Source: Paraburkholderia metrosideri
Lineage (GTDB): Bacteria; Pseudomonadota; Gammaproteobacteria; Burkholderiales; Burkholderiaceae
Length of the DNA: 64,000 bases
Direction: 5' to 3'
Assembly: GCF_904848625.1 (NCBI RefSeq)
Contig: NZ_CAJHCP010000003.1
Coordinates: 186,001 to 250,000, forward strand
Part shown: positions 46,606 through 56,122 of the stretch, in pieces
Layout of the letters: every line of letters starts with the position of its first letter
How positions within the stretch are numbered: position 1 is the first letter of the stretch
Position numbers and translations under genes: made by a program
The notes under the pieces: generated by a model
What the model saw: only the letters and a program-made list of their open reading frames with translations
Told to the model about the DNA's origin: nothing
Databases searched by the model: none

Positions 46606-47835
46606 TTGATAGGCCCTCACAGGCCTTTAACGCACTGCGTCGCTCATTCGGAACAGTCACACAGATTGAACCAGGAACGCTTTGATTATCGCACGGGCAT
46701 TCTCGCGTCGCCCTCCGAGGTGGACGCCGCCGAATGGAATGCCCTCCTCGCGCAGCAGTCGCAACCCACGCCGTTTTTGCGGCACGAGTTCCTGAGCGCG
46801 TTGCACGCGACTCGTTGTGCGGTCGCCGATACTGGCTGGGCGCCGCAATTCGTCACGCTCACCGATCCGCGCACGGACAAACTCGCGGCGGCCGCGCCCG
46901 TGTATCTGAAGGGGCACTCGTACGGAGAATACGTTTTCGATTGGGCCTGGGCGGATGCGTATAAACGCAACGGTCTGCCCTATTACCCGAAGCTGTTGTG
47001 CGCAGTGCCGTTCACGCCGGTGCAGGGCAACCGTTTGTTGTCGACCGACGCGCATGCGTTGCGGCATCTCGCGGCCACGCTGATGGCGTTTGCCGAACAG
47101 GCCGACGTGTCGTCGCTGCACGTGCTGTTTCCGACCGAGACCGAAGCGACTGCGCTGACCGATCTCGGCATGATGCAGCGGGAGGGCGTGCAGTTTCACT
47201 GGCTCAACGACGGCTATCGCGACTTCGACGATTTCCTGTCGACGCTCGAACAGAAGAAGCGCAAGAACATTCGCGCGGAGCGTCGCAAGGTGCAGGAAGC
47301 GGGTGTAACGATGCGCCGGATTCGCGGCGAGGACATTCAGGACGCGGACTGGCGCTTCTTCAGCAAGTGTTATCGGCAGACTTACCGCGAGCACTTTTCG
47401 AGTCCGTATCTGAACCTCGATTTCTTCCGGATGATCGGTGCGTCGATGCCGGAAAACCTGTTGCTCGTGATCGCCGAATACGAGGGCAAGCGGATTGCGA
47501 GCTCGCTGGTGGTGTATCAGCGCGATGGGAAAAACGGCGGCACCTTGTATGGCCGTTACTGGGGCGCGCTGGAACATGTGCCGTGTCTGCACTTCGAAAC
47601 TGCGTACTATCAGCCGCTCGAATTCTGCATTGAAGAAAAGCTCGGGGTGTTCGAAGGTGGGGCTCAGGGCGAGCACAAGATGGCGCGCGGGTTTCTGCCC
47701 ACTGTGACGCGCTCCGCGCATTGGCTCGCCCATCCCGCTTTCGCCGATGCGGTGGGCCACTTTCTCGACAACGAAAAGAACAGCATCCACGCGTACGTGG
47801 ACGAGCTGCGCGAACACAATCCGTTCAAAGGCTGA
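46606..47835 (+). CDS. FemAB-like / GNAT-fold N-acyltransferase (COG3146 type)
   Basis: A protein of about 390-409 residues resembling the predicted N-acyltransferases sometimes called peptidoglycan-biosynthesis-like (DUF482/FemAB_like). Recognisable stretches are PTPFLRHEFLSALHATRCAV, YGEYVFDWAWADAYKRNGLP, FLSTLEQKKRKNIRAERRKV, and the C-terminal GAQGEHKMARGFLPTVTRSA. The substrate is unknown. The start is uncertain: no ATG/GTG fits, and TTG codons at 46606 and 46664 are the candidates. The divergent neighbour nadE starts about 95 bp away. It is followed by a GIY-YIG gene 9 bp later, so they are cotranscribed. Confidence 0.85.
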   Translation: MIGPHRPLTHCVAHSEQSHRLNQERFDYRTGILASPSEVDAAEWNALLAQQSQPTPFLRHEFLSALHATRCAVADTGWAPQFVTLTDPRTDKLAAAAPVYLKGHSYGEYVFDWAWADAYKRNGLPYYPKLLCAVPFTPVQGNRLLSTDAHALRHLAATLMAFAEQADVSSLHVLFPTETEATALTDLGMMQREGVQFHWLNDGYRDFDDFLSTLEQKKRKNIRAERRKVQEAGVTMRRIRGEDIQDADWRFFSKCYRQTYREHFSSPYLNLDFFRMIGASMPENLLLVIAEYEGKRIASSLVVYQRDGKNGGTLYGRYWGALEHVPCLHFETAYYQPLEFCIEEKLGVFEGGAQGEHKMARGFLPTVTRSAHWLAHPAFADAVGHFLDNEKNSIHAYVDELREHNPFKG

Positions 47836-47844
47836 AGCGCATTT

Positions 47845-48216
47845 ATGGCGTGGTTTCTTTATCTGCTCGAATGCTCGGATGGCAGCATCTACACGGGCAT
47901 CGCCACCGACGTGCAGGCGCGTTTCGACAAACACGTGAGCGGCGAAGGCGCGCGTTATACGCGCTCGCGCAAGCCGGTGCGAGTGCTGACGTCGTTTGAA
48001 CTCGCGGACCGGTCGAAGGCGTCGACAGCGGAGTATTGGGTGAAGCGCTTGACGGCGGTCGATAAGCGCGCGCTGGCGGCGGGGTTGAGGACGTTGGAGT
48101 CGGTGTTGCCGGAGGTGGTGCCGGAGCCGGAGCTAAACGCTGAGCTAGAAGCGACGGCGGCGCCGATTGATGCGCAGGTTGCTGAAGAAGCGGATGAGCA
48201 GCCCGGCGTCTCATAA
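47845..48216 (+). CDS. GIY-YIG nuclease superfamily protein
   Basis: A 123-residue protein. The GIY-YIG-like domain fills residues 1-80: WFLYLLECSDGSIYTGIATD (with the YLL and YTG core motif), then RFDKHVSGEGARYTRSRKPV and the catalytic-type Glu in EYWVKRLTAVDKRAL. It belongs to the small single-domain YhbQ-type group, of unclear biological role. A 40-residue acidic, Pro/Glu/Ala-rich tail follows. It is 9 bp downstream of the acyltransferase gene. Confidence 0.9.
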   Translation: MAWFLYLLECSDGSIYTGIATDVQARFDKHVSGEGARYTRSRKPVRVLTSFELADRSKASTAEYWVKRLTAVDKRALAAGLRTLESVLPEVVPEPELNAELEATAAPIDAQVAEEADEQPGVS

Positions 48217-48346
48217 CGGAGCGGTGAGCTTCTTCCGTCGTCGGCTCGTGCGTTCACCTCACCGTCGCGATACTGCTGCGCTGCGATGAGCCGAACGTAC
48301 CGCCGTCAAACCGTCTTGCCCAAGACCCACCAACCGTAGAAGCCAG

Positions 48347-50443
48347 CTACCCCCTCGCCTCCCGCATCCGCTCGGTCAGCAGCCGATGCATCCGCGCCAT
48401 TTCCCCCACCGCGTCCGCCTCCAGCGACGTCAGCTTGTCGCGTTCAGGAAGCTCATGCCGAACCGGCCGCAGCGTGCGGTTCAACGCCGCGTCGATCTCG
48501 GCGCTCATCGCAGCGATCCATTCGGTAAGTTCATCGTGACGATCGCGCCTTGTCGTCGTCAGACGCAATTGCGTGGCCGTCCCCGCCATCCGGCGCGACA
48601 GGCTCAACACCGTCAGCGTCACCGTGTCGACCATCGAATCTTCGAGCTTCTCCAACCGAATCCGGCCGATCACTTCCTCCGCGTTATTGCTGGCAAGACC
48701 CGCAGCGCGACGCAACTGCTCCATCTCCTGCTCGCTTCGACGTGGCGACTCCAGCGCCGCGCGCAGATACGCGAGATTGGCGCGCACCGCCACACTCAGA
48801 TACGCGCGGTAGTCGACCTTCTCGCGCGTCGGCCATAGATAGAACGTGGCAAGGAGCGCGAGCACACAGCCGAGCACGTTGTTGCCGAGCCGCGTGAGCG
48901 CAAATGCGAATTCGCTCGCGCCAGGCGTCGCGAAGTCGGCGACCAGCACGAAGGCTGGCGTGAGAAACAGCACGAACAGGCTGTAGCTGACGGGGCGCAA
49001 CGCCATCGTCGCCACCACCAGCGGAAACACCGCGAGCGAAATGCCGAGCGGCGAGTGAATCGCGTAACCGATCGCCGCCGCCAGCACGCCGCCGACAATA
49101 CTGCCTGCCGCGCGCTCGATGCTGCGCGGCCAGGTCGCGGCAATCGACGGCTGCAGGATCAGCAACGTCGCCATGGTCGCCCAGTAGCCGAACGGCAACC
49201 CGAGCGCGTGGATCACGAGAAAGCCGGTGGTGGTCGTCACGCCGACGCGCGCCGCATGACGCAAGCCGACGGATTGCCAGGACAGATTGGCCTTGAGCGT
49301 GGAGACGATCCACGTCGCCAGACGGCCGGCGCTGTCCGTCCACGTCGCGGGCTCCTCGTACGCAGGCGCAAAATCGACCAGTTCGAAGTCGGACTTCAGC
49401 TTCACCGGTTCCATCAACGCGTTCTCGAGTCGTTGCGCGAGACGGCGCAGACGTCGCTGGAAATCGGCGAGCCGCTCGAAGCGGCCCTCGCCCGCCGCCG
49501 CGCCGATACCGCGCAGCACTTCGCCGATCGCGCCAAGCAAGCGTGCCGCGCGTTTCGCGCGCCATGCGTCGGCGGGCGCTCGTTCACACGCGCCCGAGAC
49601 GGCGATCAGATACGCGAACAGCGCTTCGCTGTCGGTGAGGAGGCCGAGCAACGTGTCGTAGGTTTCGCGATTGCCCGTTCTGGTTGGGGGCACGCTCGCC
49701 AGCAGTTTGCGCGAACGCTCCAACGCAGCGCGCGCGTCGGCGCGGAACTTGGCAGCATGCGTGGCCCAATCGCGTGGAATGGCGCGTTGGTGTTCGAGCA
49801 GGCGCGCGCTATCGAGTGCGATGTCGGCGAGCCGCAAATACACGGTGCGCAACGACGACCGGCTCGCGCCGAACGGATGAATACGCCACACGGTCAGGCT
49901 CAACGCGACTGCGAACAGGCAGCCGACCAGATACACGCCGAGAAATGCGAGGCCCGCGTGCACGCTGTGCATGGGCCGGTCGACCATGACCACGCAGGCG
50001 GTCGCCGCGAGAATCGTTACTTGCGAAGTGGCTGCGCCCCAGATCCGGCCGAACGCGCCAAGCGTCGTGAAGGCCAGCACCGCGAGCGCCGCGAATACGG
50101 CGCTCGTGCCCGACGCGAAAGCGGTGATGCCGCCGCACAACGTGGACAACAGCGCAAAGCCCATCATCGACGCGAAACGGGCGCGGTTGGACCCAGCGGC
50201 ATCCGCTAGACAGGTCCAGAACGCGCCGATAGCGGCCCACGCGAAGATCGGATCGTGCAGCACGTTGCCCACCACGAGCATCGCCGTCGACGCACAGGCG
50301 GCTCTCAGTCCTTCAGACAGACTCGCCTCGCTCGCAGAAAACGACACCATCCACACCGGACGCTTGCGATAAATCGTCGTGGCGATGCTGTAGAGCCGGT
50401 TCGACCAGCGTGGCGACGACGGGTGAAGCTTACGGTTCATCAT
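48347..50443 (-). CDS. FUSC-family membrane protein (YccS / aromatic acid exporter-like)
   Basis: A 698-residue inner-membrane protein. Two blocks of hydrophobic helices (about residues 30-200 and 390-545) alternate with cytoplasmic helical domains, the layout of the FUSC/YccS and AaeB-type exporters. FWTCLADAAGSNRARFASMM and LLILQPSIAATWPRSIERAA are typical stretches. It may export aromatic or other weak acids. The start is one of two adjacent ATGs (50443 or 50440), with AGGAG upstream. No aaeA-like membrane-fusion gene is adjacent, so the function is less certain than the family. Confidence 0.9.
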   Translation of the reverse strand: MMNRKLHPSSPRWSNRLYSIATTIYRKRPVWMVSFSASEASLSEGLRAACASTAMLVVGNVLHDPIFAWAAIGAFWTCLADAAGSNRARFASMMGFALLSTLCGGITAFASGTSAVFAALAVLAFTTLGAFGRIWGAATSQVTILAATACVVMVDRPMHSVHAGLAFLGVYLVGCLFAVALSLTVWRIHPFGASRSSLRTVYLRLADIALDSARLLEHQRAIPRDWATHAAKFRADARAALERSRKLLASVPPTRTGNRETYDTLLGLLTDSEALFAYLIAVSGACERAPADAWRAKRAARLLGAIGEVLRGIGAAAGEGRFERLADFQRRLRRLAQRLENALMEPVKLKSDFELVDFAPAYEEPATWTDSAGRLATWIVSTLKANLSWQSVGLRHAARVGVTTTTGFLVIHALGLPFGYWATMATLLILQPSIAATWPRSIERAAGSIVGGVLAAAIGYAIHSPLGISLAVFPLVVATMALRPVSYSLFVLFLTPAFVLVADFATPGASEFAFALTRLGNNVLGCVLALLATFYLWPTREKVDYRAYLSVAVRANLAYLRAALESPRRSEQEMEQLRRAAGLASNNAEEVIGRIRLEKLEDSMVDTVTLTVLSLSRRMAGTATQLRLTTTRRDRHDELTEWIAAMSAEIDAALNRTLRPVRHELPERDKLTSLEADAVGEMARMHRLLTERMREARG

Positions 50444-50693
50444 CCGGACGGTGTTCTCCTGATAGGCGCATCTGGCGCTGCATGGGCGCTGCTTGTGGCG
50501 CGATGTCTTATGTTTCGATTCAACCGCGCGACTCCACGCGGCCGATGGCACATGTTAAGGGTTAACCCCTAAATATAAAAATGCCTTCGGTTCATCCCCG
50601 CTATGCACGCCGTCTATGTGTTCGCACTCTTCATGCCGGAGCCGCTCTTTTGGGCTCGAGCGAGGTTAGATGACAGCGTTGAAGATGCCATGA

Positions 50694-50731
50694 AAAAACC
50701 GCACGTCCCTTGCGGAATCGTGCGGCTTTTT
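50694..50731 (-). terminator. Terminator after inorganic pyrophosphatase
   Basis: A stem of about 12 bp, AAAAACCGCACG / CGTGCGGCTTTTT (one mismatch), with T runs on both sides, 44 bp past the ppa stop. Confidence 0.88.
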
Positions 50732-50774
50732 ACATCAGCTTGCTAGTCGGCCATTCGGCCAGCATCCAGCGCGC

Positions 50775-51302
50775 TTACTTCTTGAAGTTCGCGACGCCTT
50801 CAGTAATTTCCTTGTGCGCGGCTTCGATGCCTGCCCAGCCTTCGACCTTCACCCACTTGCCCTTTTCCAGCGCCTTGTATTGCTCGAAGAAGTGCTTGAT
50901 CTGGTCTTTCAGGTACGCCGGGACGTCGTCGATCGACTTGAGGTCGGCGGTCATCGGGCAGACCTTGTCGTGTGCGACGGCGACGAGCTTCGCGTCCACG
51001 CCCGATTCGTCGGTCATTTGCAGCATGCCGAGCGCGCGTGCGCGAACCACCGAGCCGGCCAGCAGCGGGAACGGCGTGAGCACCAGCACGTCGACCGGGT
51101 CGCCGTCGCCCGACAGCGTTTGCGGAATGTAACCGTAGTTCGCCGGATAGCGCATGCCGGTGCCGATGAAACGGTCGACGTGAAGCAGGCCCGTTTCCTT
51201 GTCAGCTTCGTACTTCACCGGATCGCTTTGCGCCGGGATTTCGATGATGACGTTGAAATCTTGCGGAAGGTCTTTGCCTGCGGGTACGTGATTGAAGCTC
51301 AT
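50775..51302 (-). CDS. ppa: Inorganic pyrophosphatase (family I)
   Basis: It hydrolyses pyrophosphate to drive biosynthetic reactions in the cytosol. The 175-residue protein from ATG 51302 ([20 protein letters not shown]) has the family pattern: [20 protein letters not shown], the metal-binding [14 protein letters not shown], and [20 protein letters not shown]. Length equals E. coli Ppa. The frame is open 12 codons upstream, without a better start. It has its own terminator and is likely constitutive. Confidence 0.97.
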   Translation of the reverse strand: MSFNHVPAGKDLPQDFNVIIEIPAQSDPVKYEADKETGLLHVDRFIGTGMRYPANYGYIPQTLSGDGDPVDVLVLTPFPLLAGSVVRARALGMLQMTDESGVDAKLVAVAHDKVCPMTADLKSIDDVPAYLKDQIKHFFEQYKALEKGKWVKVEGWAGIEAAHKEITEGVANFKK

Positions 51303-51603
51303 GAGCGCTCTCTGATCAGAAGATGAAAATCGGAACACGGCTTGCTGCGCGGGAGTTCGGGCAAAACTGAAGCGGGCGCGGCCCAGACTTGATCTTGCGT
51401 CGAACCGCAGCGCGGCGGCCGGACATTGCGGAATACGCCATTATAGCCAATCGGCCGATGGCATCCGTTGCAGGATCGGCGCGATAATCGTTAAGCGTTC
51501 CCGACAGCTTTTCTGAACGGCTTTTCTCAATGGTGCCTCTGGTTTGTGACCATCGCGCGGCTGAAGCCCTGCTGCGCGCCACCGCAACAATCAAGGAGCA
51601 AGC

Positions 51604-53043
51604 ATGGAAGAAGCACGACACTTCATCGGCGGCGAGTGGTGTGCCGCATCCGGCGGCGAGACGATCGGCGTGCTCGATCCGTCCGACGGACAGATCTTCA
51701 CGCAGTTGGCGCGCGGCACCGCCGCCGACATCGACACCGCGGTCCACGCCGCGCGCCGCGCATTCGAAGGTCCGTGGGGCGCGGCGAGCGCCGCCGAACG
51801 CGGGCGAATACTGTACCGGCTCTCGATGCTGGTCGCCGTCCACCAGGAAGAACTGGCCCAACTCGAAGCCCGCGACACGGGCAAACCGCTCAAGCAGGCG
51901 CGTGCCGACGCCGCCGCCCTCGTCCGCTATTTCGAGTTCTATGCGGGCGCCGCCGACAAGCTGCACGGCGAAACACTGCCCTACCAGACCGGCTACACGG
52001 TGCTGACTATCCGCGAGCCGCACGGCGTGACCGGCCATATCGTGCCGTGGAATTATCCGATGCAGATTTTCGGCCGCAGCGTCGGCGCGGCGCTTGCCAC
52101 CGGCAATGCGTGCGTCGTCAAACCGGCTGAGGATGCGTGTCTGTCGGTGTTGCGCGTTGCCGAACTGGCCACCGAAGCGGGCTTGCCCGCGGGCGCTCTG
52201 AACATCGTCACCGGCTATGGACATGAGGCGGGCGCGGCGCTCGCGAAGCATCCCGGCATCGACCACGTGTCGTTCACCGGATCGCCGGAAACCGGCAAGC
52301 TGGTCACGCAAATGGCCGCCGAAAACCATGTGCCGGTCACGCTCGAACTGGGCGGCAAATCCCCGCAAATCGTTTTCGCCGACGCCGACCTCGACGCCGC
52401 CCTGCCCGTGCTGATCTCGGCCATCGTGCAGAACGCCGGGCAAACCTGTTCGGCGGGCAGTCGCGTGCTGATCGACCGGGCCATTTACGAGCCGTTGCTA
52501 GACCGGCTGGGCAACGCGTTTCATGCGTTGCGCGTCGGCCCTTCGCAGGCCGATCTCGACTGCGGGCCGTTGATCAACGCGAAGCAACAGCAGCGCGTAT
52601 GGGATTTCCTGTCGGACGCGCAGCACGACGGCATTGCGATGGCGGCCCACGGCGAAGTGATCGCCGAAGCGCCGGAAAGCGGTTTCTATCAGGCGCCCAC
52701 GCTGTTGCGCGATGTGCCCGCAAGCCATCGTCTCGCACGCGACGAAGTGTTCGGCCCGGTGCTCGCCGCGATGTCCTTCAGAGATGAGGACGAAGCACTC
52801 GCGCTCGCCAACGGCACGCAGTACGGCCTGGTCGCCGGCATCTGGACACGCGACGGCGCGCGGCAAATGCGTCTCGCGCGGCGTTTGCGAGCGGGACAGG
52901 TGTTCATCAACAACTATGGCGCGGGCGGCGGCGTCGAATTGCCGTTCGGCGGCGTCAAGCATTCGGGCCACGGGCGGGAGAAAGGCTTCGAAGCGCTGTA
53001 CGGTTTCACCGTGCTGAAGACCATCGCGATCCGGCACGGCTGA
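51604..53043 (+). CDS. NAD(P)-dependent aldehyde dehydrogenase
   Basis: A 479-residue cytosolic ALDH-superfamily enzyme. It has the oxyanion segment HIVPWNYPMQIFGRSVGAAL, nucleotide-binding FTGSPETGKLV, general-base Glu in VTLELGGKSPQIVF, and nucleophile Cys in VQNAGQTCSAGSRVLID; FGPVLAAMSF and GGVKHSGHGREKGFEA complete it. It resembles betaine/4-aminobutyraldehyde-type ALDHs, but the substrate cannot be fixed. ATG 51604 follows AAGGAG. It heads an operon with an SDR (68 bp gap) and an MFS importer, which together look like uptake and oxidation of an alcohol or sugar acid. Confidence 0.94.
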   Translation: MEEARHFIGGEWCAASGGETIGVLDPSDGQIFTQLARGTAADIDTAVHAARRAFEGPWGAASAAERGRILYRLSMLVAVHQEELAQLEARDTGKPLKQARADAAALVRYFEFYAGAADKLHGETLPYQTGYTVLTIREPHGVTGHIVPWNYPMQIFGRSVGAALATGNACVVKPAEDACLSVLRVAELATEAGLPAGALNIVTGYGHEAGAALAKHPGIDHVSFTGSPETGKLVTQMAAENHVPVTLELGGKSPQIVFADADLDAALPVLISAIVQNAGQTCSAGSRVLIDRAIYEPLLDRLGNAFHALRVGPSQADLDCGPLINAKQQQRVWDFLSDAQHDGIAMAAHGEVIAEAPESGFYQAPTLLRDVPASHRLARDEVFGPVLAAMSFRDEDEALALANGTQYGLVAGIWTRDGARQMRLARRLRAGQVFINNYGAGGGVELPFGGVKHSGHGREKGFEALYGFTVLKTIAIRHG

Positions 53044-53111
53044 CGTGCGTGCGGTTCGACGTAACGTTGAAAAGCAACGCAGTACCCTCCACAACAAGCA
53101 ACGGAGACATC

Positions 53112-53870
53112 ATGCGGTTGACAGGTAAAACGGCCATCGTCACGGGTGGCGGCTCGGGTTTCGGTGAAGGCATCGCGAAGACCTATGCGCGCGAAGGCGC
53201 GAACGTCGTGGTCAACGATCTGAACGGCGCGGCCGCCGAGCGTGTGGCAAGCGAAATCGCGCTGGGCGGCGGCAAGGCGATTGCGGTGGCGGGCAACGTC
53301 GCGCAGCACGAGGACTGGCGCAAGCTGCGCGAGGCCGCGCTCGACGACTTCGGCAGCGTGCAGATCGTGGTTAATAACGCGGGCACCACGCATCGCAACA
53401 AGCCGGTCCTCGAAGTGACCGAAGCCGAGTTCGACCGCGTCTACGCGGTGAACGTCAAGAGCATCTACTGGAGCGTGCAGGAGTTCGTGCCGTATTTCCG
53501 CGAGCAAGGCGGCGGCAGCTTCATTAATATCGCGTCGACGGCGGGCGTGCGGCCGAGGCCGGGGCTCGTCTGGTACAACGGCAGCAAGGGCGCCGTGATC
53601 ATCGCGAGCAAGTCGCTGGCCGTCGAACTCGGACCGGAGCGCATTCGGGTGAACTGCATCAATCCGGTGATCGGGGAAACCGCGCTGCTTTCCGAATTCA
53701 TGGGCGTTGAAGATACGCCGCAGAATCGTCAAAAGTTTCTGGCGGGCATTCCGCTCGGGCGCTTCTCGACGCCGCAGGATATTGCGAATGCGGCGCTTTA
53801 TCTGGCTTCTGACGAGGCGGAGTTCATTACGGGCGTGTGCCTTGAAGTGGACGGCGGGCGCTGCGTATAA
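53112..53870 (+). CDS. SDR-family oxidoreductase (glucose-dehydrogenase-like)
   Basis: A 252-residue classical short-chain dehydrogenase. The NAD(P) motif is TGGGSGFG (with NDLN after strand 2, favouring NAD), followed by NNAG. The catalytic Ser-Tyr-Lys set lies in NIASTAGVRPRPGLVWYNGSKGAVI, and ECGxVxxVDGG-type FITGVCLEVDGGRCV closes the fold. ATG 53112 is used because ACGGAGA precedes it and the fold starts there. It is the middle gene of the ALDH-SDR-MFS operon, probably oxidising the alcohol group of the same substrate. Confidence 0.93.
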   Translation: MRLTGKTAIVTGGGSGFGEGIAKTYAREGANVVVNDLNGAAAERVASEIALGGGKAIAVAGNVAQHEDWRKLREAALDDFGSVQIVVNNAGTTHRNKPVLEVTEAEFDRVYAVNVKSIYWSVQEFVPYFREQGGGSFINIASTAGVRPRPGLVWYNGSKGAVIIASKSLAVELGPERIRVNCINPVIGETALLSEFMGVEDTPQNRQKFLAGIPLGRFSTPQDIANAALYLASDEAEFITGVCLEVDGGRCV

Positions 53871-54029
53871 AGCGGTGCGAGGGTGGCGTGGGCTTCGTAC
53901 CGCCCTCGCCGCTCTCAGTGTTTTCCCCCAGCGTCGATTCGTGATCCAAACCAACTAGCGCAGCTAGAATCCATCGACTGCGGTCGGTCGATTCAATAAA
54001 AAATCATCCATCTTGCATGGGGAGACACC

Positions 54030-55349
54030 ATGGCTAGTCCTGCAAATCCGCTTCACCATCCCGGCGCGGGCGCGCCGTCTTCTTCTTTCGAAGAGGCGAC
54101 CTATCGCAAGGTCACCTGGCGGCTCGCGCCGCTGCTGATGCTCTGCTACATCGTCGCGTATCTGGATCGCGTGAACGTCGGTTTCGCGAAGCTGCAAATG
54201 ACCAGCGACTTAGGTCTGAGCGATGCGGTCTACGGCTTTGGCGCAGGCATTTTCTTCGTCGGCTATTTCATCTTCGAAATTCCGAGCAACGTGATCCTGC
54301 ATAAAGTCGGCGCACGCGTGTGGATCGCGCGAATCATGGTGTCGTGGGGCCTCATCTCGATGCTGACCATGTTCGTCACCACGCCGACCATGTTCTACGT
54401 GATGCGCTTCCTGCTCGGTCTCGCCGAGGCGGGCTTCTTCCCCGGCATCATCCTGTACCTCACCTACTGGTATCCGTCGCACCGGCGCGGCCGCATGACC
54501 ACCTGGTTCATGACGGCGATTGCGTTGTCGGGGGTGATCGGCGGACCGGTGTCCGGTTATATCCTGAAGAACTTCAACGGGATGAACGGCTGGCATGGCT
54601 GGCAGTGGCTGTTTCTGCTCGAAGGAATTCCATCGATCATCGTCGGCGTCCTGGTGTTTGCGATGCTCGATGACCGGATTGCGAACGCGAAGTGGCTGAC
54701 GAAGGAAGAGCAGCAACTGCTCGAGCGTCATGTGTCGGCGGAGGAAGCGACCAAGCATGACATGCCGGTTCGTCAGGTGCTCACGAATGGGCGTGTGTTG
54801 ATGTTCAGCCTCACATACTTCTCGTTCGTGATGGGCTTGTATGGCGTGAGCTTCTGGCTGCCGACGATCATCAAGGCAACCGGCGTGACCGATGCGTTCA
54901 TGATCGGGCTGTTGTCCGCGATTCCGTTTGCGGCGGCGGTGGTGGCGATGGTTTTAGTGGCTCGTAGTGCGGATCGCAAGCGCGAGCGGCGCTGGCATAT
55001 TGCGTTGCCTGCGTTTGCGGGGGCTGTGGGGCTTGTGCTGTCGGTCGTGTGGGCGCACAACACCGTGCTGGCGATGGCGGCGCTGACGCTCGCAACGATG
55101 GGGATTCTGACTACCCTGCCGCTGTTCTGGAGTTTGCCTACGGCGATTCTGGCGGGGACAGGGGCGGCGGCTGGGATTGCGATGATTAATTCTATCGGCA
55201 ACCTTGCCGGGTTTTTGAGTCCATATGCGGTGGGGTGGTTGAAGCAGGTGACGCAGGCTAATGATTCGGGGATGTTTATGTTGGCTGCGTTTATGGTGCT
55301 TGGTGGACTGCTTGCGGTTAGTGTGCCGGGGAGGATGGTTGATAAATGA
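54030..55349 (+). CDS. MFS transporter, anion:cation symporter (ACS) type, full-length copy
   Basis: A 439-residue 12-helix inner-membrane importer. The N-terminus is cytoplasmic (EEATYRKVTWRLAPLLMLCY), with the ACS signature YLDRVNVGFAKLQM and motif A-like YPSHRRGRMTTWFM. Family members take up phthalate, tartrate, galactonate or similar acids, consistent with the upstream ALDH and SDR genes. GGGGAGA precedes ATG 54030. The last 959 bp (54391-55349) are repeated almost exactly at 60147-61105. The 3' part differs in codon choice from the 5' part, with many GGG, CTT and TTT codons. Confidence 0.94.
   Translation: MASPANPLHHPGAGAPSSSFEEATYRKVTWRLAPLLMLCYIVAYLDRVNVGFAKLQMTSDLGLSDAVYGFGAGIFFVGYFIFEIPSNVILHKVGARVWIARIMVSWGLISMLTMFVTTPTMFYVMRFLLGLAEAGFFPGIILYLTYWYPSHRRGRMTTWFMTAIALSGVIGGPVSGYILKNFNGMNGWHGWQWLFLLEGIPSIIVGVLVFAMLDDRIANAKWLTKEEQQLLERHVSAEEATKHDMPVRQVLTNGRVLMFSLTYFSFVMGLYGVSFWLPTIIKATGVTDAFMIGLLSAIPFAAAVVAMVLVARSADRKRERRWHIALPAFAGAVGLVLSVVWAHNTVLAMAALTLATMGILTTLPLFWSLPTAILAGTGAAAGIAMINSIGNLAGFLSPYAVGWLKQVTQANDSGMFMLAAFMVLGGLLAVSVPGRMVDK
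54391..55349 (+). repeat. 959-bp direct repeat, left copy (3' part of MFS gene)
   Basis: It aligns without gaps to 60147-61105 at an offset of 5756 bp. By eye I count about 15 base differences, 14 synonymous and one Asp-to-Asn change near the end. Similarity stops sharply just before 54391 and after the stop codon. Confidence 0.95.
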
Positions 55350-55546
55350 CGAGTGGGCGCTCGCGGTAATTCGACGACCAGCCTCTCTCCGGGGTTGATT
55401 CAACACCGACTCGCCGCGACACTCTCACAAGGCGGACCCGGAGAGCCGTTTGCCTCAAAACTTCGATAGGCTCCGATCCTATTAGAAGGATTAAACCTCG
55501 ACCGCTTCTTTCCTTGCGAATGCCCGATGTACTGAGACTCTCAGGG

Positions 55547-56005
55547 CTAGTCCAAGCCGGGCACTCGCGTCATGGTCAAATCGACTGGCGCCCTATAGGG
55601 TTCTATGCGGGTTATTTCGGCAGACGTGCATGCAAGGAAAACGCCTACCCCACTATTAGGATCAAGTTCAAAAAGGATCAAATTATCATCAGTCCTCGCG
55701 AAAGAGACATCGCTTACCCAGTTATCTTGGACGAATAAATTCATGGATATGTCCGCAATCTTTACCCCCAAAAGCGTCAGCGTAACGACACAATCGGGTC
55801 CACGGGCAGTCCAGTTTGGATCATCCTGTCCCCAGTGATGCAGCTCCAATACGACATCTACTAATCCTGGGCCACGTTTTCCATGATCCATCCGGATAGA
55901 CAAAATGTGCGCATCATGAAAGGCAGGCCAATAGCCAAATATCTTTTTCAGCAAGGTTGAGTTGTCTACCTCATTCCACCCATAGTCATCGACCACGCTT
56001 GTCAT
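55547..56005 (-). CDS. Putative immunity protein for the RHS toxin (Imm50-like)
   Basis: A 152-residue cytosolic-looking protein, lying directly downstream of the RHS toxin gene on the same strand, the normal place for an immunity gene. Sequence features are IFGYWPAFHDAHILSIRMDH (an FHDA motif as I remember it from Imm50 proteins), VVLELHHWGQDDPNW, and TLTLLGVKIADISMNLF. The family assignment is from memory and only moderately sure; the context argument is stronger. The gene is visibly AT-richer than the chromosome, as is typical of toxin-immunity tips. It should bind and block the C-terminal tip of the RHS protein. ATG 56005 follows GAGGAAA. Confidence 0.72.
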   Translation of the reverse strand: MTSVVDDYGWNEVDNSTLLKKIFGYWPAFHDAHILSIRMDHGKRGPGLVDVVLELHHWGQDDPNWTARGPDCVVTLTLLGVKIADISMNLFVQDNWVSDVSFARTDDNLILFELDPNSGVGVFLACTSAEITRIEPYRAPVDLTMTRVPGLD

Positions 56006-56122
56006 GTTTTCCTCATCCGTAAGCCAGTCTTTTTGCTTTCACTCATCAAATAGTGCAATCAACTAAGAAACCTCCCGCGACTTATCGCGGAGAGTGTGCA
56101 TCAAGCTGAATTGAAATTCGTT

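Noticed and set aside
55514..55738. A 74-codon plus ORF over the end of the immunity gene
   Set aside because: Antisense to a better supported gene with sensible toxin-immunity context; no ribosome-binding site.
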